Source: Aquimarina rhabdastrellae (lineage in GTDB: Bacteria; Bacteroidota; Bacteroidia; Flavobacteriales; Flavobacteriaceae). From it: a stretch of 59,374 nucleotides of DNA. Numbering within the stretch: position 1 is the first letter of the stretch; every line of letters starts with the position of its first letter. The DNA lies in contig CANDNT010000023.1 in NCBI GenBank assembly GCA_947387485.1, forward strand, positions 1 through 59,374, read 5' to 3'. The position numbers were made by a program, and so were the translations under genes. Below are positions 33,030-42,134 of the stretch, piece after piece. The notes below the pieces were generated by a model. That model had not been told where the DNA came from. It searched no databases and worked only from the letters and a program-made list of their open reading frames with translations.

Positions 33030-35498
33030 TTGAAAAAATCATATACCCTTCTGTTTCTTAGTTTTTTATTTTCATGTTACGTTGCCATAGGCCAAACTGC
33101 CATTGTAAAAGGTGTCGTTCTTGATGAAAACAAAGTACCTGTTCCTGCTGTAAATGTTTCTACTACGACATTGGGAACTCAAACTAACGAAAACGGAGTG
33201 TATATATTAGAAATTCCTTCTGATACTGATGTAATTATAAAAATTTCTCACTTAGGATTTAAGGATTTTGTTTTTACTATTAATTTAAAAAATCAACAGC
33301 AATACGAGCTTAATCCTATTTTAAAAACTGATATTCAACAAATAAGCGAAGTTGTTATTACTGGTAGAGAACGTAAAACTATAGAAGGAATTACTACGCT
33401 TGACCCAGAAACAATACGTCTTACTCCTTCTGCTAATCCTGGTGTAGAAGGTTTATTAAAAACATTACCTGGTGTAAGTTCTAATAACGAATTGAGTACA
33501 CAGTATACTGTACGTGGAGGGAATTATGATGAAAACTTAGTATATGTAAATGAAATCGAAGTTTATCGTCCTTTTTTAATTCGTTCTGGTCAACAAGAAG
33601 GTTTAAGTTTTGTCAATACAGATCTAGTTCGTAATGTAAATTTCTCTGCTGGTGGATTTCAAGCAAAATATGGAGATAAGCTTTCTTCTGTTCTTGACAT
33701 CACCTATAGAAGACCTACTCGATTAGAAGCAGGTGCTAATCTAAGTTTATTAGGCGGAAGTGTTTATGCTGGAGGAATTACAAAAGATAAAAAATTAACG
33801 GCTGTAGTTGGAGCCCGTTATAGAGATAATAGCTTACTAGTTGATGCAAGGCAAACTGAATCTAATTTCCAGCCTGTTTTTGCAGATATTCAAACTTATT
33901 TATCTTATAATTTCTCAAAAAAATTCGAATTAGGATTCTTAGGTAATTTGGCTATTAATCGTTATGATTATGAACCTCTCACTAGACAAACAAATTTTGG
34001 TACTTTACAAAACCCTATCGCTTTAATCGTTTTTTATGAAGGTCAAGAAAAAGATCGTTATGACACTTATTTTGGAGCCTTAAAAGGCACATATCAAGTT
34101 AATGAAAATCTTACCTTAAAATTAATTGCTTCTGGATACCAAACTCAAGAACAGGAATACTTTGACATCTTAGCACAATATCGTTTAGGAACTGTCAATA
34201 CCAATATCGGAGATGAAAACCTTGGAGAAGTAGAATTTAGTGAAGGGATAGGATCTCAATTAACACATGCAAGAAATGACCTTGATGCTTTAATTTTTAA
34301 TGCTGAGCATAAAGGAACTTATACTGCTGGTGATCATCAAATAGATTGGGGTGTTAAATACACAGTTGAAGACATTAGAGATCGTATTCAAGAATTTGAA
34401 GTTATTGACTCTGCAGGTTTTTCTATTCGTCCACCATTTCCTGATTTAATAAATGACCAACCGTATAACCCTAATATTAGTCCTATTGTTCCTTTTACTA
34501 GTGTAAGAGCTATTAATAAAGTTAAAATTGATCGTGTTTCGGGTTATGGACAATACAGTTATAAAACCGAATTTAACGATAATAAACTATGGGTTAATGC
34601 AGGTGCACGTGTGCATAATTGGTCTGTAAGTGGTGACAATATAGCTCCTAGTTCTAGTCAAACTACTATAAGTCCTAGAGCTCAAATTGCTTATAAACCT
34701 AATTGGGAAAAAGATATGATTTTCCGTTTGGCTGGAGGATTCTATCACCAACCTCCTTTTTATAGAGAATTACGAGACTCTTTAGGAATAGTAAGACCTA
34801 ATGTCAAAGCGCAACAATCTACTCACATAGTTCTAGGTAATGATTATAGCTTCAAATTATGGAATCGTCCATTTAAATTAGTGTCTGAAGCGTATTATAA
34901 AAAACTAACGGATGTAAATCCTTATACTATAGAAAATGTACGTATACGCTACCGTGCACGTAATAATGCCGAAGCTTATGCCTATGGTTTAGACATGCGT
35001 TTAAATGGTGAATTTGTACCTGGTACAGAAAGTTGGGTAAGTTTTGGTTACCTTAAAACTGAAGAAAACATTGATGATCGTGGGTATATTTCTAGACCTA
35101 CTGATCAACGATTAAAATTTGGAGTTCTTTTTCAAGATTATGTACCTACTATTCCTAATTTAAAAATGTATTTAAATCTTGTTTATAATACAGGTGTTCC
35201 TGGTGGTTCTCCTAGTTATGCAGACCCTTATAATTATCAAACGCGTTTGCCTGATTATCGTAGAGCCGATCTAGGAATCTCTTATGTGATTGTAGATCAA
35301 AATAATCGTAAAAAAGAAGGTAGTTTCTTTAACAATTTTAGAGAATTAAATTTAGGATTCGAAATTTTCAATCTATTTGATAATCAAAATTCGATCACCA
35401 ATACCTTTGTTAGAGATGCTTCTAGTAAAGTACAATATGCAATTCCTAACTTTTTAACTTCTCGTGTATTTAATGTACGATTAGGAATGAAGTTTTAA
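33030..35498 (+). CDS. TonB-dependent receptor with carboxypeptidase-like domain, TTG start
   Basis: 822 residues. The TTG at 33030 opens the signal peptide (KKSYTLLFLSFLFSCYVAIG). Residues about 24-110 are the carboxypeptidase-D-regulatory-like domain (AIVKGVVLDENKVPVPAVNV), followed by the plug (LLKTLPGVSSNNELSTQYTV) and a 22-strand barrel ending RVFNVRLGMKF. No SusD partner is adjacent, so glycan import is not implied; it may import iron complexes or peptides. Pairing with the M23 gene suggests a cell-wall connection. Confidence 0.93.
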   Translation: MKKSYTLLFLSFLFSCYVAIGQTAIVKGVVLDENKVPVPAVNVSTTTLGTQTNENGVYILEIPSDTDVIIKISHLGFKDFVFTINLKNQQQYELNPILKTDIQQISEVVITGRERKTIEGITTLDPETIRLTPSANPGVEGLLKTLPGVSSNNELSTQYTVRGGNYDENLVYVNEIEVYRPFLIRSGQQEGLSFVNTDLVRNVNFSAGGFQAKYGDKLSSVLDITYRRPTRLEAGANLSLLGGSVYAGGITKDKKLTAVVGARYRDNSLLVDARQTESNFQPVFADIQTYLSYNFSKKFELGFLGNLAINRYDYEPLTRQTNFGTLQNPIALIVFYEGQEKDRYDTYFGALKGTYQVNENLTLKLIASGYQTQEQEYFDILAQYRLGTVNTNIGDENLGEVEFSEGIGSQLTHARNDLDALIFNAEHKGTYTAGDHQIDWGVKYTVEDIRDRIQEFEVIDSAGFSIRPPFPDLINDQPYNPNISPIVPFTSVRAINKVKIDRVSGYGQYSYKTEFNDNKLWVNAGARVHNWSVSGDNIAPSSSQTTISPRAQIAYKPNWEKDMIFRLAGGFYHQPPFYRELRDSLGIVRPNVKAQQSTHIVLGNDYSFKLWNRPFKLVSEAYYKKLTDVNPYTIENVRIRYRARNNAEAYAYGLDMRLNGEFVPGTESWVSFGYLKTEENIDDRGYISRPTDQRLKFGVLFQDYVPTIPNLKMYLNLVYNTGVPGGSPSYADPYNYQTRLPDYRRADLGISYVIVDQNNRKKEGSFFNNFRELNLGFEIFNLFDNQNSITNTFVRDASSKVQYAIPNFLTSRVFNVRLGMKF

Positions 35499-35581
35499 CC
35501 ATAATTTTAACACGGCTTAAACACAAGATTTGCTGCTTTTTTTAGAATATTGAAAACTCTAGTGACTTAATAGATTTTTTG

Positions 35582-36757
35582 ATGATTCTTTTAGACAAAC
35601 CTTTTGTTTCAGATTTTTTTAAACAAACTATACTAACTCATAAGCTGCCTGTTGTTCAAACAGCTATTGCAGAAGATATATTGGCCGAGTACTCAGATAT
35701 TAATTTTATTTCTGAAACAAATGCTATTGAGTTGATAAAGAAGTATCCTGAGACACGTGTCTATACAAACTCTGAGAATGCTATTGGTTGGGTAGAAAAT
35801 CACCTCCCTTTTTCTGTATTACCTCATCGCTTAAAACTCTTTAAAGATAAGGTTGCTTTTAGGGATTTAATAGCTCCGCTATTCCCTAATTATTTCTATA
35901 AAAAAATTGCTATTAATCTCTTAGATTCTTTAAATCCTAGTAGTATATCATATCCATTTATTATTAAACCTACAGTGGGTTTTGCTAGTATAGGTGTTTA
36001 TAAGATAAATTCTCTCGAAGATTGGCAAAACACTTTACCTTATCTATATAAAGATCTAGAAACCAACAAAAACTTATATCCAAAAGAAGTTATAGATCAT
36101 ACTGATTTTATCATAGAAGAATGCATAGATGGAAAAGAATATGCGATAGATTGTTATTTTGATGCTCAAGGAGATGTAGTTATTCTTAATATCATGCATC
36201 ATTTATTTGGGTCTGAAAAAGATGTAAGCGATCGTATTTATATTACTTCAAAAGCTATTATTGAAGAATTACTTACTCCTATGGAAACTTTCTTAAAAAA
36301 AATGGGAGTCCTAGCCTCTCTTAAGAATTTTGTATTACATATAGAGGTTAGAGTTACACCTAATGGAGAAATTATCCCTATCGAAGTTAATCCTATGCGT
36401 TTTGGAGGATGGTGTACAACAGCCGATACTGCTTATCATGCTTACGGTATTAATTTATATGAATATTATTTACACAATAAACGTCCAGATTGGGATGCTT
36501 TATTAGCTAATAAAGAGGATTTAATTTATAGCTTAATTGTATTGGATAATAATTCTGGAATTTCAGGTAATAAGATTGCTAGTTTTGATTACAAGGCCTT
36601 GGCTTCAGATTTTCATAAACCATTAGAAATAAGAAAGGTTAATTATTCCAAATTCCCTTTATTTGGTTTTCTTTTTACAGAAACACCTCAAGATAACATG
36701 GAAGAATTAACCTCTATTTTAACTTCCGATTTACGGAAATATATTCAAATTAATTAG
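35582..36757 (+). CDS. ATP-grasp domain enzyme
   Basis: 391 residues from ATG 35582. ATP-grasp features: YPFIIKPTVGFASIGVYKI (lysine and phosphate loop), IIEECIDGKEYAIDCYFD and the metal-binding EVRVTPNGEIIPIEVNPMRF. The enzyme would ligate a carboxylate to an amine or thiol through an acyl-phosphate; the substrate is not evident. Its end overlaps the convergent cysteine desulfurase gene by 8 bp. Confidence 0.85.
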   Translation: MILLDKPFVSDFFKQTILTHKLPVVQTAIAEDILAEYSDINFISETNAIELIKKYPETRVYTNSENAIGWVENHLPFSVLPHRLKLFKDKVAFRDLIAPLFPNYFYKKIAINLLDSLNPSSISYPFIIKPTVGFASIGVYKINSLEDWQNTLPYLYKDLETNKNLYPKEVIDHTDFIIEECIDGKEYAIDCYFDAQGDVVILNIMHHLFGSEKDVSDRIYITSKAIIEELLTPMETFLKKMGVLASLKNFVLHIEVRVTPNGEIIPIEVNPMRFGGWCTTADTAYHAYGINLYEYYLHNKRPDWDALLANKEDLIYSLIVLDNNSGISGNKIASFDYKALASDFHKPLEIRKVNYSKFPLFGFLFTETPQDNMEELTSILTSDLRKYIQIN

Positions 36758-37898
36758 CCATAAAGTCTTTTAAAACTTTTACAACATAATCAACTTCTTC
36801 TTTGGTATTATACTTACTAAAAGAAAAACGGATTGAAGGTTTCTTTAAATCTTCTTCTGATAGGATTTGATTTAATACATGAGACCCTGTAGTACTTCCA
36901 CTTTGACAAGCACTACCTTTTGAACATGCTATTCCGTTTATGTCTAAATGAAACAATGCTATAGCTGCCTTTTCTGGTGGAATCGGTAATGCTACATTTA
37001 TCAAGGTATAAGTACTATGCTCTTCGTCACAACAATTTGCATTAAACTTAACTCTTGGAATTTCGTTTTTTAACTGTGTAACAAAATAGCTCTTTATTTC
37101 TTTTACATAAGTTTTATCTTCTTCTAGATGCTCATATGCAAGACGCAATGCTTCTTCCATTCCTACTATGTTATGAACGCCTTCTGTTCCTCCTCTATAT
37201 CCTCTTTCTTGTTCACCACCATAAATAAGTGGTTTTATTCCAGAATTCTTTTTAATGTAAGCAAACCCTACGCCTTTAGGTCCGTGAAATTTATGTGCAC
37301 TTACAGCTGTAAAATCTACATTTAATGTTGATAAATCAACTTCTAGATGTCCTATAGACTGTACCATGTCACTATGGAATAACATCTCATATTTTTTACA
37401 CAAATTACCTACACGCTCAATATCAAGAATAACTCCTACTTCATTATTAACATGCATTAAACTTACTAAAGTTTTCTCTTGAGCTTCGCTCATTAATTGC
37501 TCTAGATGTTCATAATCCACACCTCCACAATCTTTGATACGAACATAGCTTACTTTTATATTAAAGGCTGTTTCTAATTCATGTATTGTATGCAATACTG
37601 CATGGTGTTCAACTTGAGAAGATATGATATGTTTAACTCCTAAGTCTCTTACCGCACTATTTAATGCTAAATTGTCTGCTTCTGTTCCTCCAGAAGTAAA
37701 TACTATTTCTGACGCCTTAACACCTAAACTTTTGGCAATGTTTTTACGTGATTGCTCTATCAGATTTTTTGCTGATCTACCAAAACCATGACTCGATGAA
37801 GGGTTACCGTAATGCTCTTGCAACACCTGAGTCATCTTCTCGATTACTTCTGGTCGTAATTGCGTTGTAGCGGCACTATCAAAATATACTTTGTTCAT
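36750..37898 (-). CDS. Cysteine desulfurase (class V aminotransferase, NifS/IscS type)
   Basis: 382 residues. PLP lysine in SAHKFHGPKGVGF, catalytic Cys in the flexible loop CSKGSACQSGS, and the N-terminal SAATTQLRPEV. It removes sulfur from cysteine for Fe-S clusters and thio-cofactors. The short, NifS-like loop and length fit type I desulfurases. No Fe-S scaffold gene is nearby. Confidence 0.95.
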   Translation of the reverse strand: MNKVYFDSAATTQLRPEVIEKMTQVLQEHYGNPSSSHGFGRSAKNLIEQSRKNIAKSLGVKASEIVFTSGGTEADNLALNSAVRDLGVKHIISSQVEHHAVLHTIHELETAFNIKVSYVRIKDCGGVDYEHLEQLMSEAQEKTLVSLMHVNNEVGVILDIERVGNLCKKYEMLFHSDMVQSIGHLEVDLSTLNVDFTAVSAHKFHGPKGVGFAYIKKNSGIKPLIYGGEQERGYRGGTEGVHNIVGMEEALRLAYEHLEEDKTYVKEIKSYFVTQLKNEIPRVKFNANCCDEEHSTYTLINVALPIPPEKAAIALFHLDINGIACSKGSACQSGSTTGSHVLNQILSEEDLKKPSIRFSFSKYNTKEEVDYVVKVLKDFMAN

Positions 37899-38037
37899 AA
37901 AATTTGTAGTCTGTACTTATTAATTAGGGGTATATTATTTTTTAGGTTTTCCTTAACATTAAGAGGAGTTTACCTCGACAAATCTAATTCAAATAAAATT
38001 ATTTTCCATATCTTATGTTATAATCTTGCTTTTCTTT

Positions 38038-38045
38038 TAATTTTG
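38038..38045 (+). promoter_or_regulatory. -7 box TAATTTTG of the lipoprotein pair
   Basis: TAATTTTG matches the TAnnTTTG consensus and lies 20 bp before the ATG at 38065. I see no clear -33 element. Confidence 0.45.
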
Positions 38046-38064
38046 TCCAAAAGCACCTATTTTG

Positions 38065-38982
38065 ATGTACAGATTTTTATTTATTTTTTCTCTTCTTATA
38101 GGATTATATTCTTGTGATGATGGAGATATTATTGTTACAGAGTTTGATTTTGATGATATTGATCTAGAACGCTGTAATGGAGCTGGAGTAGATGAACATG
38201 TTTTTTATAAAATCAATACTTCCCTTAATGAAGCTATTGCTCTAAATTTTACTAGTCCATTTTCTGAAACACCTGTCCTTACCTTAAATGAGGTAATTAC
38301 TATCACACTTTCATTATCTGAGACTACAAATCAATTGTTGTACAGAAAGTTTACAGATGCTGTGAGTGATTCTTATTTCTGCGGAAGTGTTCCTCCTAGT
38401 GATGTAACTGTTACTCAAGAACTACTTAGTACACAAGGAGAAGCTACAATAGAAACTCGTATTGCTATTATTGATGATAATGACGGAATCCCTAGTGAAG
38501 AAGAAGATCTAAATGGTAATGGAAATCTTGAAGATGACGATACAGATGGTGATGGATTACCTAATTATAGAGATCCTGACGATGATAATGACAATATCTT
38601 AACGAGTAATGAAATTCCTAACGGTATCCCTAATAATGACAATCCACGAGATACTGACGAAGATGGAATTCCAGATTACTTAGAAGCTGATGATGACAAT
38701 GATGGCGTTTTAACAATTAACGAAGATATCTCTGGATCAAATAATCCTAGAGATCCATCTAATGATGAAGATGGAGATAATATTCTTAATTATCTAGATA
38801 ACGATTCCAGTCCAGCTACTCCTGTATCAAACTCACCTGCACTATCAAATGCAGTAAGAATTACATATAGAACTACAGTAACTATTATTAATCTAGAATT
38901 TAATAGTACCAATAATAATTTTAATCAGAACTCATTTATTCTAGGTACAAAAGATGCTTCGGCTACAAGAACGATCACAAAT
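38065..38982 (+). CDS. Lipoprotein with inserted acidic calcium-binding-type repeats
   Basis: 305-306 residues from ATG 38065; the TTG one codon before is not needed. Lipobox LLIGLYSC. Residues to about 135 resemble the next gene (shared YFCxxxPPSxVxVxxEL). Then comes a block of about 105 residues of Asp-rich thrombospondin-3-like repeats (DTDGDGLPNYRDPDDDNDN, DTDEDGIPDYLEADDDNDG), usual for calcium binding. After it the paralogous domain resumes (ITYRTTVTIINLEF, FILGTKDA). The repeats look inserted in a loop of the domain. Probably surface-exposed. Confidence 0.8.
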
Positions 38983-39002
38983 TAATATTTAAACCATTTA
39001 TA

Positions 39003-39530
39003 ATGAAAATTCAATTTTCAAAAATCATATTTCCACTTTTATTCCTTAATTTATTTATATTCTTTTCTTGTAGTGAAGGAGACGTTATAGAAACTGATAT
39101 TAATTTTGAAGAGCAAACCTTAATGTATTGCAATATAGAAAATAAACATGTCTTTTATAAATTACAGAATAACAATACTGAGGTATTATTCATAGAATTT
39201 AGTAGTTCCAATTTTGATCCAAGCCCTACTACTCTCCCTTCACCTCGTAATATCACCTTTAATTCAACAACAAACAGAGTTGTATATAGATCTTTTTCTG
39301 AAGCTATAGATCCAGATACTTATTTTTGTTCTAACATTCCTCCTAGTCAAGTTAATGTGCAAAATGAATTAATTAGTACTACAGGAACTGCTACTATAGC
39401 TATTACTCAAGAAACTGTAAATGGTGTAATGATTCATAGAAATACGGTAACCTTAAATGATATTACCCTAGAAAATGAGGGATCATCTTTTAGACAAGAT
39501 ATTCTTCTTTTAGGCACCTATGATGAATAG
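39003..39530 (+). CDS. Lipoprotein, short paralogue of the upstream gene
   Basis: 175 residues. Lipobox LFIFFSC. Shares with the upstream lipoprotein the start of the mature part (EGDVIETDINFEEQTLMYC), the middle DTYFCSNIPPSQVNVQNELI and the C-terminal ILLLGTYDE, but has no acidic repeat block. Two conserved Cys may form a disulfide. Seventeen bp after the first gene: a tandem duplication expressed together. Function unknown. Confidence 0.8.
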   Translation: MKIQFSKIIFPLLFLNLFIFFSCSEGDVIETDINFEEQTLMYCNIENKHVFYKLQNNNTEVLFIEFSSSNFDPSPTTLPSPRNITFNSTTNRVVYRSFSEAIDPDTYFCSNIPPSQVNVQNELISTTGTATIAITQETVNGVMIHRNTVTLNDITLENEGSSFRQDILLLGTYDE

Positions 39531-39540
39531 TTGTTTTTTA

Positions 39541-40095
39541 CTATTTGGGATTTTGTACAATATATACTTCTGTTGCTCCCATTCCATATTTTCTGTAATT
39601 CCCTTCAGAAATACTTAGGTTGTCATATTGTCTAAAAAGATATTTCAATTCTTCTTTTAGTACTCCTTGTCCAACCCCATGTATAAAAACCACTCTAGGA
39701 ATTTTCTTTTGTATTGCAAAATCAAGTTGTCGTTTTGCTACATCTGTTTGCAATAATACAATATCATACTTTGCCATTCCTTTGGTTGATTTCACTAATT
39801 TCTCAATATGCAAATCAACCTCCATTGGCGGGATTTCTTTTTGTCTTGGTTTCTTTATTGATGATCGCTTGGGATTTTTCTTAAAAATCTCTTTCTCTTG
39901 CAGATTCTTTTGTACTTCGGTATACGAAGGGTTCATTAATGTTGTCGATTCTATTTTTACGATCTCATTTATTCCAAAAGACATATCAAACCCGTCTTCA
40001 CTCTCTATAGTAACTTTATCGTTTTGAATACTAATCACCTTACCTGTAATAGGTTCGTCTATTACAGCTATTATATCTCCCTCATTTATTTTCAT
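39541..40095 (-). CDS. Smr-domain protein (DUF2027-like N-terminus)
   Basis: 184 residues. A KOW/Tudor-like N-terminal barrel (GDIIAVIDEPITGKVISI) precedes a Smr domain (about 95-184) with VDLHIEKL and the HGVGQGVLKEEL motif. Smr domains are nicking endonucleases or RNA-cleaving modules, as at the end of MutS2. It starts 1 bp after the small membrane protein gene stop. Confidence 0.85.
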   Translation of the reverse strand: MKINEGDIIAVIDEPITGKVISIQNDKVTIESEDGFDMSFGINEIVKIESTTLMNPSYTEVQKNLQEKEIFKKNPKRSSIKKPRQKEIPPMEVDLHIEKLVKSTKGMAKYDIVLLQTDVAKRQLDFAIQKKIPRVVFIHGVGQGVLKEELKYLFRQYDNLSISEGNYRKYGMGATEVYIVQNPK

Positions 40096-40096
40096 T

Positions 40097-40291
40097 TTAT
40101 GCTTCCTCTTTATGATCCTCTATTTCTGTTATCTCTGTTCTCTTTTTCGTTTTAAGACTTAACATATATACTCCTAGCATCAAAAGCACTATACCTATAC
40201 TTTGTATATAATAATTTTTTACAGTAACTGCCATTTGAGCAATTAACATTCCTGCTCCTATAATTATTAATAGTATAGTTATTATTCTCAT
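40097..40291 (-). CDS. Small two-helix membrane protein
   Basis: 64 residues with two membrane helices (about 3-21 and 28-47) and a charged cytoplasmic tail KKRTEITEIEDHKEEA. Translationally linked to the Smr gene. Unnamed family. Confidence 0.65.
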   Translation of the reverse strand: MRIITILLIIIGAGMLIAQMAVTVKNYYIQSIGIVLLMLGVYMLSLKTKKRTEITEIEDHKEEA

Positions 40292-40425
40292 TACTTTTGA
40301 TTATATATTTCTTTAATTAGAATCTACAAGCTTATACTTGCTTTTATATTTTTTTATGAGGTAAAGGTAATAAATTATGATTTTTATTTATTAAACTTAA
40401 GAACCGTATATCATATCTAACAGTT

Positions 40426-40707
40426 ATGGACATCCTTGAAAATTTTATGATTCCTTGTCTAAACAAAAAGTTTTTTGGTATTGATTGCTTAGGTTGTGGC
40501 GCTCAAAGAGCATTGTTTTTATTGTTAAAAGGGGAATTTTCTAAAGCTTTCTATATGTATCCAGCGATCTATCCTATACTAATTACTTTAGTTTATCTGG
40601 GGTTTAGTAGTTTCTTTAATATAAATTTTGACAAGTATATAAAAATAACATTAATCACTTTAAGTATTTTCACTGCTATAATTAGTTATATAATAAAATG
40701 GAAATAA
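40426..40707 (+). CDS. DUF2752 membrane protein, copy 1
   Basis: 93 residues. IPCLNKKFFGIDCLGCGAQR is the DUF2752 signature: paired Cys and CxGCGxxR before the first helix, then YMYPAIYPILI and two more helices. Function of the family is unknown. First of five small rightward membrane-protein genes; a second DUF2752 copy is 0.8 kb downstream. Confidence 0.9.
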   Translation: MDILENFMIPCLNKKFFGIDCLGCGAQRALFLLLKGEFSKAFYMYPAIYPILITLVYLGFSSFFNINFDKYIKITLITLSIFTAIISYIIKWK

Positions 40708-40790
40708 TTACTTAATACTCGTATAAAGAAACTAAAAACCAATATTTTATATTACATTAGCATTATACAATTCATTTTTCAATATATATT

Positions 40791-41144
40791 TTGTTAAAAA
40801 TAAACAACATTAAACTCAATCCTGTTTCTTGCCATCGAATGCCTTCTCGATCTTTTTTCTGGAAAGGCAAACAGTTTCCTGTGTGTGCAAGATGTACTGG
40901 AATTCACTTAGGATATTTATCATTTCCTTTATTTACTTTTGATATCATTACTCTAGATTTATTCTGGACAATACTATTCATCATACCTACTTATCTCGAT
41001 GGTTTAATTCAAGCTTTTTTTGAAATCGAAAGCAATAATGCTCGTAGATTCATTACAGGTCTTATGGCAGGTATAGGATCTATGTCTTTAGTCGCTATCA
41101 TCGGAAAATTTATAGGTAATCAAATATTAACATTATTAACTTAA
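40791..41144 (+). CDS. DUF2085 membrane protein, TTG start
   Basis: 117 residues. Conserved SCHRMPSRSFFWKGKQFP, then VCARCTGIHLGY: a His and three Cys of DUF2085, possibly metal-binding, at the membrane face, followed by helices. TTG at 40791 keeps the conserved N-terminus and is preceded by an in-frame stop region without ATG. Confidence 0.88.
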   Translation: MLKINNIKLNPVSCHRMPSRSFFWKGKQFPVCARCTGIHLGYLSFPLFTFDIITLDLFWTILFIIPTYLDGLIQAFFEIESNNARRFITGLMAGIGSMSLVAIIGKFIGNQILTLLT

Positions 41145-41158
41145 ATTTCTATATTATA

Positions 41159-41407
41159 ATGAGTGATCAAAATCTATCTAACCAACATCATGATTCTCAA
41201 GAAGAATTACACACTGGATTAAAAATAGTTTCGTTTTGTTTTCCTATAGTTGGAGCTATTTTATATTTTGTTAATAAAGACAAATATCCTAAAAAAGCTA
41301 AGTCTGCTTGTACTTTAGCTTTATGGGGATTCGGTATCGGTATATTAATCAATATTATTTTTACAATATTAGGAGGTGCAGCTGCTTTTCTAGGTGGTGG
41401 TTACTAA
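41159..41407 (+). CDS. Small membrane protein
   Basis: 82 residues. A polar N-terminus of 20 residues, then two helices (about 24-40 and 50-78) separated by a basic loop NKDKYPKKAK, ending in a glycine-rich tail. Similar in plan to the CCC-motif protein at 41783 and to DUF4190-type proteins. Function unknown. Ends in a terminator. Confidence 0.75.
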   Translation: MSDQNLSNQHHDSQEELHTGLKIVSFCFPIVGAILYFVNKDKYPKKAKSACTLALWGFGIGILINIIFTILGGAAAFLGGGY

Positions 41408-41430
41408 AATAATATTATATAATATCATTA

Positions 41431-41463
41431 AAAAGAGCTGCTAGAATATGGCAGTTCTTTTTC
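41431..41463 (+). terminator. Terminator between the two halves of the small membrane-gene cluster
   Basis: AAAAGAGCTGC, 9-nt loop, GCAGTTCTTTTT. One G-T mismatch in the stem, T tract follows. The next gene starts 17 bp later, so read-through may occur. Confidence 0.75.
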
Positions 41464-41479
41464 ATTTTTAATTATACTA

Positions 41480-41770
41480 GTGGAACAGTTTATACATTTT
41501 TTAAAAGAACATTTACTACAATGCCCTATAAAAAGTACTATTGGTATGAATTGCTTAGGATGTGGTTTACAACGTAGTTTTCTCCTTCTTCTAGAAGGAA
41601 ATCTATCAGCTTCTTTTGTTATGTATCCAGCTTTAATCCCTATGATATTGATGTTAGGTTTTTTATTATTGCATATTATATACAATTTTAAAAAAGGAGC
41701 GAAAATATTGAAGTTTTTCTACATCCTAAATAGCATTATTATCGTTATCAATTATATCATTAAATTCTAA
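41480..41770 (+). CDS. DUF2752 membrane protein, copy 2, GTG start
   Basis: 96 residues. LLQCPIKSTIGMNCLGCGLQ repeats the DUF2752 signature of the gene at 40426, then SFVMYPALIPMIL and a basic C-terminal helix. Start GTG 41480 gives the expected N-terminal length. Duplicate of copy 1, diverged. Confidence 0.88.
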   Translation: MEQFIHFLKEHLLQCPIKSTIGMNCLGCGLQRSFLLLLEGNLSASFVMYPALIPMILMLGFLLLHIIYNFKKGAKILKFFYILNSIIIVINYIIKF

Positions 41771-41782
41771 TTCATCTTTTAT

Positions 41783-42091
41783 ATGGAAGAATTCAAACAA
41801 CAACTTCCTAATGCTACAACTGTTTTAGTGTTAGGTATATTATCTATTGTAACTTGTATCTGTTATGGTGTTATAGGTATCATATTAGGAATCATAGCTT
41901 TAGTTCTAGCTAAAAAGGATTCGCAATTATATCGCCATAATCCAGAAATGTATACAGGGTATGAAAATTTAAAAGCTGGTAAAATTTGTGCTATAGTAGG
42001 ACTTTCTTTAGGTTCTTTATATGTTTTATTACTCATCATCTATTTCATTTTTATAGGGATGATGATGCCTTTATCCGAATTAAATTTATAA
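41783..42091 (+). CDS. CCC-motif/DUF4190-like membrane protein
   Basis: 102 residues. VLGILSIVTCICYGVIGIIL is the CCC-type first helix pair, then a polar loop AKKDSQLYRHNPEMYTGYEN and KAGKICAIVGLSLGSLYVLL. Found widely in Bacteroidota, role unknown. 12 bp after DUF2752 copy 2. Confidence 0.85.
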   Translation: MEEFKQQLPNATTVLVLGILSIVTCICYGVIGIILGIIALVLAKKDSQLYRHNPEMYTGYENLKAGKICAIVGLSLGSLYVLLLIIYFIFIGMMMPLSELNL

Positions 42092-42099
42092 TTATATAT

Positions 42100-42133
42100 A
42101 AAGGTTGTTTTTCATGCAAAAGCAACCTTTTTT
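42100..42133. terminator. Bidirectional terminator
   Basis: AAAGGTTG...CAACCTTTTTT with an A/T-rich loop, between the small membrane-gene cluster and the convergent TonB receptor gene. Confidence 0.85.
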
Positions 42134-42134
42134 A

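Noticed and set aside
36750..36757. 8-bp overlap of the ATP-grasp and cysteine desulfurase genes as an error
   Set aside because: Both proteins are complete at their usual ends; short convergent overlaps are normal.
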